Under the pieces are notes generated by a model, which did no database searches, was not told the origin of the DNA, and saw only the letters and a list, made by a program, of their open reading frames with translations. Below, piece by piece: positions 1 through 6,092 of a DNA stretch of 7,723 nucleotides. The DNA lies in assembly GCA_024699205.1 (NCBI GenBank), contig JAILQA010000496.1:1-7723 (forward strand), read 5' to 3'. The position numbers and the translations under genes were made by a program. Position 1 is the first letter of the stretch, and every line of letters starts with the position of its first letter. The stretch comes from Treponema sp. Lineage in GTDB: Bacteria; Spirochaetota; Spirochaetia; Treponematales; Treponemataceae.

Positions 1-27
1 ACTTGACAACACAACTAGCTCAACATC

Positions 28-56
28 TTGAACAAATACCCGTATTTTGTTAATAT
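28..56 (+). promoter_or_regulatory. Weak candidate promoter for rpsD
   Basis: TTGAAC at 28-33 and TAATAT at 51-56 are separated by 17 nt, each matching four of six bases of the sigma70 consensus. The transcript would start near 63, leaving a leader of about 40 nt before rpsD. The window begins just upstream, so transcription could also come from an earlier gene. This rests on pattern matching alone in an AT-rich stretch. Confidence 0.3.
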
Positions 57-103
57 AACCTTCACTGTAATTTATTTTACAGAAATTATTTAAGGAGTCC
101 GAA

Positions 104-697
104 ATGGCAACAAGAAGAAGTCCTAGATTCAAAGAATGTAGAAGACTTGGTGTAAACGTATGTGGTCACCCGAAGGCATTGGATAGAGCTAATAGCCCGG
201 CCTTCAAAAAAACACACAAACCTTCAGAATATGGCTTACAGCTTATTGAAAAACAGAAGGTACGTGCTTATTACAACATCCTGGAAAAACAGCTTGTTCG
301 TTATTATGAAAACGCTGTTAAGAGAAACGGAAATACCGGTGAGGAACTTTTAATCTCATTGGAAAGCAGACTTGATAACTTAGTTTATCGTATGGGTTTT
401 GCTAATTCTATCCGTATGGCTCGCCAGATGGTAAGTCATGGACACATGTTGGTAAATGGAAAGAGAATTAACATTCCTTCTTTCAATGTAAAAGTAGGTT
501 CAACAATTCAGCTTTGTGAAAAAGCACGCAAGAGCGAACAGTTCAAAAAATGTTTCTTGAGCGACAACAAAGCATCTCTTCCATACATCACTAGAGACGA
601 AGAAAACTTTAGTGGTACTTACACTGCACTCCCAACACGTGCAGAAATCCCAGTATTTGTAAAAGAACAGTTAATAGTTGAGTTCTATTCTAAATAA
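104..697 (+). CDS. rpsD: 30S ribosomal protein S4
   Basis: Encodes a 197-residue S4, the primary 16S rRNA-binding protein that nucleates assembly of the small-subunit body. The N-terminal S4 domain covers about residues 1-90 and includes SEYGLQLIEKQKVRAYY. The S4 RNA-binding fold follows at about 88-150, with SRLDNLVYRMGF and the HGHMLVNGKRINIPS segment. The protein ends in the family-typical LIVEFYSK. Length is normal. Only Cys12 and Cys20 lie in the N-terminal region, so the four-cysteine zinc site of some S4 proteins is absent. The start is set by AAGGAG at 92-97, 6 nt before ATG. The gene stands alone with its own terminator rather than inside an rpsM-rpsK-rpsD-rpoA cluster on the visible side; what lies upstream is unseen. 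It is functionally unrelated to the aromatic operon that follows. Confidence 0.97.
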   Translation: MATRRSPRFKECRRLGVNVCGHPKALDRANSPAFKKTHKPSEYGLQLIEKQKVRAYYNILEKQLVRYYENAVKRNGNTGEELLISLESRLDNLVYRMGFANSIRMARQMVSHGHMLVNGKRINIPSFNVKVGSTIQLCEKARKSEQFKKCFLSDNKASLPYITRDEENFSGTYTALPTRAEIPVFVKEQLIVEFYSK

Positions 698-720
698 TTA
701 ATTATCTTATTCAAATTACT

Positions 721-764
721 GAAAAACTGTCTGTCAGGCTCTGGTTTCACAGGCAGTTTTTTTT
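721..764 (+). terminator. Intrinsic terminator of rpsD
   Basis: The arms 723-734 and 749-760 pair over 12 bp with one G-U wobble (730-753), around a 14-nt loop. The run of eight T at 757-764 follows, and A722 can also pair with T761. It begins 24 nt after the rpsD stop codon. It should separate rpsD from the aromatic operon, which then needs its own promoter. Confidence 0.9.
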
Positions 765-866
765 ATGTCAGAAAGATTCCAAGTTGTTGAGATAGATAAT
801 GATTCAGGGATAGATGATGATTCAGGGATAGATGATGATTCTATTGACAAAAACGCTAAAATATAG
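765..866 (+). other. Possible 33-residue acidic micro-ORF, probably not a gene
   Basis: An open frame runs from ATG 765 to TAG 864-866. It contains the 18-bp tandem repeat in frame, giving two DSGIDD units in an acidic peptide. Against it: the ATG directly follows the terminator T-run with no Shine-Dalgarno, and the frame contains the -35 box and part of the -10 box of the pheA leader promoter. Only read-through from rpsD could express it. It could be a remnant of a coding sequence or chance. I recognise no family. Confidence 0.12.
801..841 (+). repeat. 18-bp tandem direct repeat upstream of the operon promoter
   Basis: GATTCAGGGATAGATGAT occurs twice with no gap and no mismatch, at 801-818 and 819-836. 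A partial third copy (GATTC, 837-841) follows, and a degenerate partial copy (GAGATAGATAAT, 789-800) precedes it. The array ends 3 nt before the TTGACA box. It could be a regulator-binding array, a simple slippage duplication or part of an old coding sequence; nothing in the sequence decides which. Confidence 0.9.
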
Positions 867-871
867 ATAAT
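844..871 (+). promoter_or_regulatory. Sigma70-type promoter of the aromatic operon leader
   Basis: A perfect TTGACA at 844-849 is followed after 16 nt by GATAAT at 866-871, which matches five of six bases of the -10 consensus. The predicted start near 878 puts about 45 nt before the leader-peptide ATG and about 240 nt before pheA. It is the best promoter-like pair between the rpsD terminator and pheA. The site is inferred from sequence only. Confidence 0.7.
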
Positions 872-882
872 TACTTTCAGTC

Positions 883-906
883 GGTTTTATCAAAAAAAAT
901 AAAACC
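883..906 (+). other. AT-rich hairpin near the 5' end of the leader transcript
   Basis: GGTTTTAT (883-890) and ATAAAACC (899-906) pair perfectly over 8 bp around an A-rich 8-nt loop. It lies just after the predicted transcript start and before the leader peptide. It could protect the 5' end. Four T follow, but the stem is too AT-rich and the T-run too short for a convincing terminator. Confidence 0.35.
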
Positions 907-923
907 TTTTACCTGGACGTAAA

Positions 924-1046
924 ATGATTTCTATAAATATTTTTACTAACAAACGTAAACCTTTCTCCCTTGTTGCAAGTTTCTTTGCAGGCTTTTATTC
1001 ATTTTATTATTACTTTCGCAACAAACTTCATTCCGATAAGGCGTAG
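924..1046 (+). CDS. Phe/Tyr-rich leader peptide of the pheA-tyrA operon
   Basis: A 40-residue open frame starts at ATG 924 and stops at TAG 1044-1046, with an in-frame stop at 900-902 upstream. A modest GGA at 915-917 could act as ribosome binding site. The peptide has seven Phe and four Tyr. Residues 20-31 read FFAGFYSFYYYF, nine aromatic residues in twelve, and there is no Trp. Its role is inferred to be that of the E. coli pheA leader peptide: ribosome stalling on Phe or Tyr codons when the charged tRNAs are scarce. Its last four codons form the 5' arm of a predicted antiterminator, and a terminator lies 25 nt after its stop, directly before pheA. The mixture of Phe and Tyr codons fits an operon that makes both. 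The peptide probably has no function after synthesis. The evidence is codon content and geometry; no expression data are available. Confidence 0.82.
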   Translation: MISINIFTNKRKPFSLVASFFAGFYSFYYYFRNKLHSDKA

Positions 1047-1093
1047 AAAGTTATGTAGGTTATGTAACAGAAACGGTTCTATTCTTTATCGGA
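1032..1093 (+). promoter_or_regulatory. Predicted antiterminator of the pheA attenuator
   Basis: Positions 1032-1041 (TCCGATAAGG) pair with 1084-1093 (CTTTATCGGA) over 10 bp with one G-U wobble. The 3' arm takes the loop and the inner end of both terminator strands, so the two structures compete. The 5' arm lies within the last codons of the leader peptide. A ribosome stalled in the aromatic run (981-1016) would leave it free, while one at the stop codon (1044-1046) would cover it. That is the required logic for attenuation. Pairing was found by eye, without folding energies. Confidence 0.7.
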
Positions 1094-1110
1094 TAGAGCC
1101 GTTTTTTTTT
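1071..1110 (+). terminator. Attenuator: intrinsic terminator before pheA
   Basis: The arms 1071-1084 and 1091-1104 pair over 14 bp with two G-U wobbles (1077-1098 and 1083-1092) around a 6-nt loop. T occupies 1102-1110 without a break. The T-run touches the pheA GGAGG at 1111-1115, so the hairpin could end transcription before the first enzyme gene. With the Phe/Tyr leader peptide and competing antiterminator upstream, it is best read as a conditional terminator rather than the end of a preceding gene. Confidence 0.88.
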
Positions 1111-1119
1111 GGAGGATAT

Positions 1120-2214
1120 ATGACAGAATTGGAAAAAGCCAGAAACGATATCAACGAAATAGACCGTCAGATGGCTGCTCTTTTTGAAAAGCGAATGCAG
1201 GCTGCATCAGAAGTTGCTGCTTACAAAAAGCAGAATGGAATGCAAATATTTGATGCTGTCCGCGAAAAAAATCTTCTGGAAAAAAATGTTTTATTAATTC
1301 AAAATCCTGAGCTTCAGTCATATTATCTTCAATATCAGCAGGGCTTGATGGATGTTTCAAAACGTTATCAGCACAAGCTTCTGGAAGGAACACGTATTGC
1401 TTACAGCGGAATTGAAGGTGCCTTTGCAAATATTGCTGCCAAAAAAATCTTCCCAGATGGAACCCTCCTTTCATATCCCGATTTCAAATCTGCTTATGAT
1501 GCAGTAGAAAAGGGTGAATGTGATTTGACTGTTCTTCCAATAGAAAATAGTTTTGCCGGTGAAGTTGGACAGGTTACCGATTTAATGTTCCGCGGAAATC
1601 TTTTTGTAAATGGCGTTTATTCTCTTCCAATTTCTCAGAATCTTTTGGGTGTAAAAGGAACTACATTTTCAACAATAAAACAGGTTGTAAGTCATCAGCA
1701 GGCTCTGGATCAATGTGCGGGCTATATCAAAAATCATGGATATAAAACAGTTTCCGCAAGTAATACCGCTGTTGCTGCCAAAGAAGTTGCAGAATTAAAT
1801 GATGTAACTGTTGCTGCCATTGCCAGTATAGAAACTGCAAAACTCTACGGACTTGAGGTTATTGACCACGATATAAATGAAAACCTTACAAACACAACCC
1901 GCTTTGCAGTTTTTTCAAAAGTAAAAGAAAATATTATCAATACCGAAAGCATCAGTACCTTTATTATGATGTTTACCGTTCGCAATGAATCGGGTGCATT
2001 GGCAAAAGCAATAAATGCAATTGGTGATAACGGATTTAATATGCGTGTTTTGCGAAGCCGTCCCTTAAAAGATTTAGCCTGGCAGTATTATTTTTATGTT
2101 GAAGCAGAAGGAGATTATAATTCTGATTCTGGTAAAAAAATGCTGAAGGAGCTTTCTGAACGTTGTGAAATGCTTAAGGTTTTAGGCTCTTATTCATTGA
2201 ATCAAAAAATCTGA
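1120..2214 (+). CDS. pheA: Bifunctional chorismate mutase/prephenate dehydratase (P-protein)
   Basis: A 364-residue cytoplasmic enzyme that converts chorismate to prephenate and then to phenylpyruvate. The AroQ-class mutase domain (about 1-88) shows Arg8, Arg25, Lys36, Asp45, Arg48, Glu49 and the Ser80-x3-Gln84 pair expected from the E. coli enzyme. The dehydratase domain (about 91-268) has PIENSFAGEVG, SHQQALDQC and NTTRF, with the catalytic Thr at 260. A C-terminal ACT domain (about 278-360) carries GALA at 292-295. The usual ESRP phenylalanine-binding motif reads RSRP at 312-315. The start is ATG 1120, 4 nt after GGAGG (1111-1115); an upstream in-frame TTG at 970 would add 50 residues encoded by the leader and terminator and is not credible. 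First enzyme gene of the operon, 21 nt before aroB, under the attenuator. Confidence 0.96.
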   Translation: MTELEKARNDINEIDRQMAALFEKRMQAASEVAAYKKQNGMQIFDAVREKNLLEKNVLLIQNPELQSYYLQYQQGLMDVSKRYQHKLLEGTRIAYSGIEGAFANIAAKKIFPDGTLLSYPDFKSAYDAVEKGECDLTVLPIENSFAGEVGQVTDLMFRGNLFVNGVYSLPISQNLLGVKGTTFSTIKQVVSHQQALDQCAGYIKNHGYKTVSASNTAVAAKEVAELNDVTVAAIASIETAKLYGLEVIDHDINENLTNTTRFAVFSKVKENIINTESISTFIMMFTVRNESGALAKAINAIGDNGFNMRVLRSRPLKDLAWQYYFYVEAEGDYNSDSGKKMLKELSERCEMLKVLGSYSLNQKI

Positions 2215-2235
2215 TTTATAAAAAAGGAAATATAA

Positions 2236-3285
2236 ATGATTGTACCAGTTAATTTAGGAAAAGATAGTTATGATGTTGTAATAGAGCGCGGAGTATTAAA
2301 TCGGGCAGAAAAAGAAATAAATCTGGAGCGTCGGGTTCTTATTATTTCTGATTCTGGAGTGCCTGCTGAATATGCGGAATTGATTGCTTCAAAATCAAAA
2401 AATCCGGTTATCAGTGTATTTGAGCCTGGAGAAGAACATAAAAGTCTAGAGACTGTGCAAAAAATGCTTCAGATTATGCTTGATAATAATTTTACCCGCA
2501 AGGATTGTGTTGTTGCAGTCGGTGGTGGAGTTGTTGGTGATTTAGCCGGATTTACTGCTTCCTGCTATATGCGAGGAGTTGATTTTTATAATATTCCAAC
2601 AACAGTTTTAAGTCAGGTTGATTCCTCTGTTGGTGGAAAAACAGGCGTTAATTTTGGTGGGGTAAAAAATATCGTAGGTGCCTTCTATCAGCCTAAAAAA
2701 GTTCTTATCGATGCCGATGTCCTTAAAAGCTTGTCAAAACGTCAGATTGCAAACGGTTTGTGTGAAGCTCTTAAAATGGCAATGACTTTTGATAAAGAAA
2801 CTGTAGAAATCTTCAAAAAAGAAAATCCTTTTGAGCAGGTGGAAATCTTAATCCAAAAGTCAGTTCAAATCAAAGCCCGCGTTGTAGAAGAGGATGAAAA
2901 GGAGAGCGGACTTAGACGCGTATTGAACTTTGGCCATACTCTTGGGCATGGAATCGAGCTTAATACTGATGGAAAATTATATCACGGCGAATGTGTTGCA
3001 ATCGGAATGCTGCCAATGTGCTCTGACAAAGTTCGCAGTGAACTTCTTCCTTTGATAAAAAAACTTGAGGTTCCTGTCAGCTGTAGTTTGGATATAGAAA
3101 AAGCTTGCCGTTCAATCAGTCATGATAAAAAAGCCGAAAAATCAATAATAAAATGCGTTGTTGTAAATGAAACCGGCACTTTTGAAATGCAGGATTTTAC
3201 CGTAGAGCAGCTTAAAGAAAAACTCCAGACAGTTTGTGAAAATGTTACACCTGCTGCTTCCGCTTGTAATACTTGTAATAAATAA
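2236..3285 (+). CDS. aroB: 3-dehydroquinate synthase
   Basis: Converts DAHP to 3-dehydroquinate, the second shikimate-pathway step, using NAD+ and a divalent metal. At 349 residues it is of normal length. The NAD-binding GGGVVGDLAGF lies at 96-106 and the active-site PTTVLSQVDSSVGGKTGVN at 121-139. The metal ligands expected from the family are Glu177 (in CEALK), His234 (in NFGHTLGH) and His250 (in YHGE). The HDKK segment is at 296-299. A short C-terminal tail after about residue 333 is unusually rich in Cys (334, 344, 347, the last two as CNTC) and is likely dispensable. AAGGAAA at 2224-2230 sets the start. It sits 21 nt after pheA and 14 nt before aroC. Confidence 0.97.
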   Translation: MIVPVNLGKDSYDVVIERGVLNRAEKEINLERRVLIISDSGVPAEYAELIASKSKNPVISVFEPGEEHKSLETVQKMLQIMLDNNFTRKDCVVAVGGGVVGDLAGFTASCYMRGVDFYNIPTTVLSQVDSSVGGKTGVNFGGVKNIVGAFYQPKKVLIDADVLKSLSKRQIANGLCEALKMAMTFDKETVEIFKKENPFEQVEILIQKSVQIKARVVEEDEKESGLRRVLNFGHTLGHGIELNTDGKLYHGECVAIGMLPMCSDKVRSELLPLIKKLEVPVSCSLDIEKACRSISHDKKAEKSIIKCVVVNETGTFEMQDFTVEQLKEKLQTVCENVTPAASACNTCNK

Positions 3286-3299
3286 AGAGAGGAAGAATT

Positions 3300-4397
3300 A
3301 TGAAAAACTCAATCGGCGAACATCTTACAGTTACTCTTTTTGGTGAAAGTCACGGTCCATACATCGGTGTTGTTCTTGACGGACTTGCCCCTGGAATCCC
3401 TGTAGATAAAGCTTTTATAAATCATCAGCTGGATTTACGCAGACCAAAAGGAAAAATCTCAACTTCCCGCGTAGAAAATGATGAATATATTTTTGCCAGC
3501 GGAGTTTTTAATGATTTTACAACAGGAACTCCCCTGACAATTCTTATTCCAAATCAGGTTCAGCACAGCAAAGATTATGAAAAAACAGCAATGCTCCCAC
3601 GTCCTGGACATGCAGATTACACGGCAGAAGTAAAGTATCACGGTTTTCAGGATTACAGAGGTGGCGGACATTTTAGTGGTAGACTTACAGCGGCAATAGT
3701 AGCAGCTGCAGGAATTGTTATCCCCGAGCTTGCAAAAAAGAATATAAAAATCGGCACTCATATCCAGATGCTGGGTGGAATAAAAGACCGCGATTTTGAA
3801 GATTACGAAAAGGATATTCAAACTTTGTCCCAAACAGATTTTGCTGTTCTGGATGAGCAGAAAGCCGCAGAAATGAAGGCCCTTGCAGAAAAAGTTGCCA
3901 GCGATGGTGACAGCGTTGGCGGTGTTCTGGAAACTGTAATCACAGGACTTCCAGCCGGTTTAGGTGAGCCTTGGTTTGGAACCTTGGATGGACTTTTATC
4001 CTATGCAATGTTCAGTATTCCGGCAATTAAGGGAGTACAGTTTGGAGCCGGTTTTGATTTAGTTAATCATTTTGGAAGCGAATATAACGATGCCTTTAGA
4101 ATGGATGGTTCTAAGGTCGTAACTTCAAGCAATAACAACGGTGGCATAAACGGCGGTATTTCAAACGGAATGCCGGTTATCTTCCGATGTGCAGTAAAAC
4201 CAACGCCGTCAATTTATAAAGAGCAGAATACCATCGATATGAAGCAGAAAACAAATGCAAGTCTCCAGATTCAAGGCAGACATGATCCTGCAATCATCCA
4301 TCGGGCAAGAATTGTAGTAGACAGCATGGCAGCTCTTGTTATTTATGATGCCTTGGCCGGTCGCTACGGAACGGATTTTTTCGGAGGAAATAAATAA
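3300..4397 (+). CDS. aroC: Chorismate synthase
   Basis: Makes chorismate from 5-enolpyruvylshikimate-3-phosphate by a trans-1,4 elimination that needs reduced FMN. The 365-residue protein has the family signatures GESHG (15-19), RPGHADYT (101-108), DYRGGGHFSGR (118-128), NNNGGINGGISNG (278-290) and GRHDP (326-330), including the conserved His18, His104 and Asp328. No flavin reductase domain is attached, so reduced flavin must come from another enzyme. The ribosome binding site AGAGGA lies at 3288-3293, 6 nt before ATG. Its TAA shares one base with the ATG of the next gene (TAATG), which suggests translational coupling. It is placed third in the operon although it acts last in the shikimate pathway. 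Confidence 0.98.
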   Translation: MKNSIGEHLTVTLFGESHGPYIGVVLDGLAPGIPVDKAFINHQLDLRRPKGKISTSRVENDEYIFASGVFNDFTTGTPLTILIPNQVQHSKDYEKTAMLPRPGHADYTAEVKYHGFQDYRGGGHFSGRLTAAIVAAAGIVIPELAKKNIKIGTHIQMLGGIKDRDFEDYEKDIQTLSQTDFAVLDEQKAAEMKALAEKVASDGDSVGGVLETVITGLPAGLGEPWFGTLDGLLSYAMFSIPAIKGVQFGAGFDLVNHFGSEYNDAFRMDGSKVVTSSNNNGGINGGISNGMPVIFRCAVKPTPSIYKEQNTIDMKQKTNASLQIQGRHDPAIIHRARIVVDSMAALVIYDALAGRYGTDFFGGNK

Positions 4398-5647
4398 TGG
4401 AATACGGTCTTATCGGCGCAAAATTAGGTCACAGCTATTCAAAAGATATTCACAATCAGATTGGCGATTATAAATATGAACTTAAAGAAATTGCTGCAGA
4501 AGATATTGATTCCTTTATGAAAGTACACGACTTTAAGGGAATAAATGTAACAATTCCTTATAAGCAGACAGTAATTCCTTATCTTGATGAAATTGATGAT
4601 GCCGCAAAAGAAATTGGAGCTGTAAATACAATCGTAAATAAAGGTGGAAAGCTTTTTGGATACAATACGGATTTTATCGGTCTAAAAAGACTTATTCTTT
4701 CTCAGAATATTGAGCTTGCTGATAAGACGGTTTTAATTTTAGGAACCGGCGGAACAAGTAAAACCGCTCGTGCAGTTGCAAAATCCCTCAAGGCAAAAGA
4801 GATTTTAATTGTTAGCCGCAAGAGGGGAGAAGGGGTGATTACTTATGAAGAAGCAGCCTGTAAGTATAAAAATGCGCAGATTATTATAAATACAACTCCT
4901 TGCGGAATGTTCCCGAATATAAATGATTTTCCTATCGATGTTACAGCTTTTCCTAAGCTCGAAGGCCTTATTGATGTAATTTACAATCCTCTCAGAACTC
5001 AGTTTGTTCTTCGTGCACAGGAGCTCGGAATAAAAGCTTCTGGTGGAATGTATATGCTTGTTCAGCAGGCAATTGCAGCTGCAGAATATTTCTTTGACCG
5101 CCAGCTTGAGCCTTCAAAAGCCGATGAGATTTTTAATTCTTTGCTTGCAGATAAACAGAATATTATTCTGGTGGGAATGCCTGGCTGCGGAAAATCTACA
5201 GTTGGAAAAAAGCTTGCACAGCTGCTGGGAAAAGATTTTTTTGATACAGACGAATTGATTCAGCAGCAGGAAAATATGCATCCTTCTCAAATAATTACTC
5301 AGCGGGGTGAAGAGGCTTTCAGAAATATTGAATCTAAGATTTGCGAAGAAATGGCGGTTAAAACCAATGCTGTAATTTCTACAGGTGGCGGTGCAATTCT
5401 TCGTAAGGAAAATGTAATTCATCTTAAAAATAACGGAATTATTTTCTTTATTGACAGGAAGCTTGAAAATATCTGTCCGACTGGTGACAGACCGCTTTCT
5501 AATTCTCGGGAAAAATTGCAGGCAGTTTATGATAAACGCTATCCTATTTATTCTGCCTGCTGCGATTATAAAATTGAATCAGACGAAAATATGAATCACA
5601 CAATAGATAAAATTATAAAATTGTTTGGAGGTAAAAATGAAAATTAA
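4397..5647 (+). CDS. aroE-aroK: Bifunctional shikimate dehydrogenase-shikimate kinase fusion
   Basis: A single 416-residue frame joins two consecutive pathway enzymes: reduction of 3-dehydroshikimate to shikimate with NADPH, then phosphorylation with ATP. The AroE part (about 1-248) has the substrate serines 13 and 15 in GHSYS, the catalytic Lys56 in NVTIPYK and Asp92 in GYNTDF. It also has the nucleotide-binding GTGGTSKTA (116-124), NTTPCGM (165-171) and Gln223/224. The AroK part (about 254-416) has the Walker A GMPGCGKST (260-268), Asp283 and Asp285 in FFDTDE, Arg309, GGGA (330-333) and the lid GDRPL (363-367). Key residues of both domains are present. The linker is only a few residues and contains no internal start with a ribosome binding site, so this is a true fusion. 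GGAGG at 4383-4387 precedes ATG by 9 nt. It overlaps aroC by 1 nt and aroQ by 11 nt. Confidence 0.95.
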   Translation: MEYGLIGAKLGHSYSKDIHNQIGDYKYELKEIAAEDIDSFMKVHDFKGINVTIPYKQTVIPYLDEIDDAAKEIGAVNTIVNKGGKLFGYNTDFIGLKRLILSQNIELADKTVLILGTGGTSKTARAVAKSLKAKEILIVSRKRGEGVITYEEAACKYKNAQIIINTTPCGMFPNINDFPIDVTAFPKLEGLIDVIYNPLRTQFVLRAQELGIKASGGMYMLVQQAIAAAEYFFDRQLEPSKADEIFNSLLADKQNIILVGMPGCGKSTVGKKLAQLLGKDFFDTDELIQQQENMHPSQIITQRGEEAFRNIESKICEEMAVKTNAVISTGGGAILRKENVIHLKNNGIIFFIDRKLENICPTGDRPLSNSREKLQAVYDKRYPIYSACCDYKIESDENMNHTIDKIIKLFGGKNEN

Positions 5648-6071
5648 AGTTATAAATGGACCAAACATCAACATGCTGGGAATCCGTGAGCCTGGAATCT
5701 ATGGTTCAGAAAATTACGAAACCTTGTGCAATAATATAAAAGCTTTTGCGCTTGAAAATAATATTGAAGTGGAATTGTATCAGTCTAATCATGAAGGTGA
5801 TTTAGTTGATCAAATCCAAGCCTGTTACGGAAAAATTGACGGAATTGTAATAAATCCGGGAGCTTACACTCACACAAGCATTGCAATTCTGGATGCAGCA
5901 AAGGCTGTAAAAATCCCGGTTGTTGAAGTTCATATTTCAAAAGTTGAAGAACGCGAAGATTTCCGTCAGGTAAGTTATATTCGTGCGGCTTGTGTAAAGA
6001 CAATCACAGGTCACGGAATTAACGGTTATATAGAAGCAATGCAGTTTCTTTTGGAAAATTACAAAAATTAG
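5637..6071 (+). CDS. aroQ: Type II 3-dehydroquinate dehydratase
   Basis: Dehydrates 3-dehydroquinate to 3-dehydroshikimate, the third shikimate step. The 144 residues match the small type II enzyme, a dodecamer of flavodoxin-like subunits, and not the Schiff-base type I enzyme AroD. Visible motifs are INGPNINMLGIREPGIYG (6-23) with Arg17 and the catalytic Tyr22, QSNHEGDL (49-56), INPGAYTHTS (72-81), VEVHIS with the catalytic His99, and REDFR ending in Arg110. The commonly seen Asn after HxS is Lys102 here, probably a tolerated variation. ATG 5637 is chosen because GGAGG at 5627-5631 lies 5 nt upstream; the in-frame TTG at 5625 overlaps that site. The gene begins within the last codons of aroE-aroK, implying coupled translation. 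Confidence 0.96.
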   Translation: MKIKVINGPNINMLGIREPGIYGSENYETLCNNIKAFALENNIEVELYQSNHEGDLVDQIQACYGKIDGIVINPGAYTHTSIAILDAAKAVKIPVVEVHISKVEEREDFRQVSYIRAACVKTITGHGINGYIEAMQFLLENYKN

Positions 6072-6092
6072 CAGATAAACAGGAAGATTAAA

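Noticed and set aside
3..8. TTGACA as the rpsD -35 box
   Set aside because: The hexamer is perfect but no -10-like sequence lies 15-19 nt downstream; the weaker pair at 28-56 has better spacing.
162..353. Second forward frame inside rpsD
   Set aside because: It is an out-of-frame shadow of rpsD without a ribosome binding site. The forward frame at 5043-5258 inside aroE-aroK is rejected for the same reason.
801..841. CRISPR repeats
   Set aside because: The 18-bp units are directly adjacent with no spacers, and no cas genes are present.
872..1110. T-box riboswitch as the sensor before pheA
   Set aside because: The leader is only about 230 nt, and no T-box consensus (AGGGUGGNACCGCG-like) is visible before the terminator. 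The aromatic leader peptide explains the region better.
970..1119. N-terminal extension of PheA from TTG 970
   Set aside because: The 50 added residues would be encoded by the leader and the terminator hairpin, match no PheA domain, and bypass the excellent GGAGG at 1111-1115 before ATG 1120.
1151..1474. Minus-strand open frame inside pheA
   Set aside because: It is antisense to well-conserved pheA coding sequence and resembles no known protein. The same applies to the minus-strand frames at 3459-3833, 5114-5422, 5785-6003 and 7026-7313.
5625..5636. TTG 5625 as the aroQ start
   Set aside because: It overlaps the GGAGG that serves ATG 5637, and the family protein starts at the MKIKVINGPN segment.
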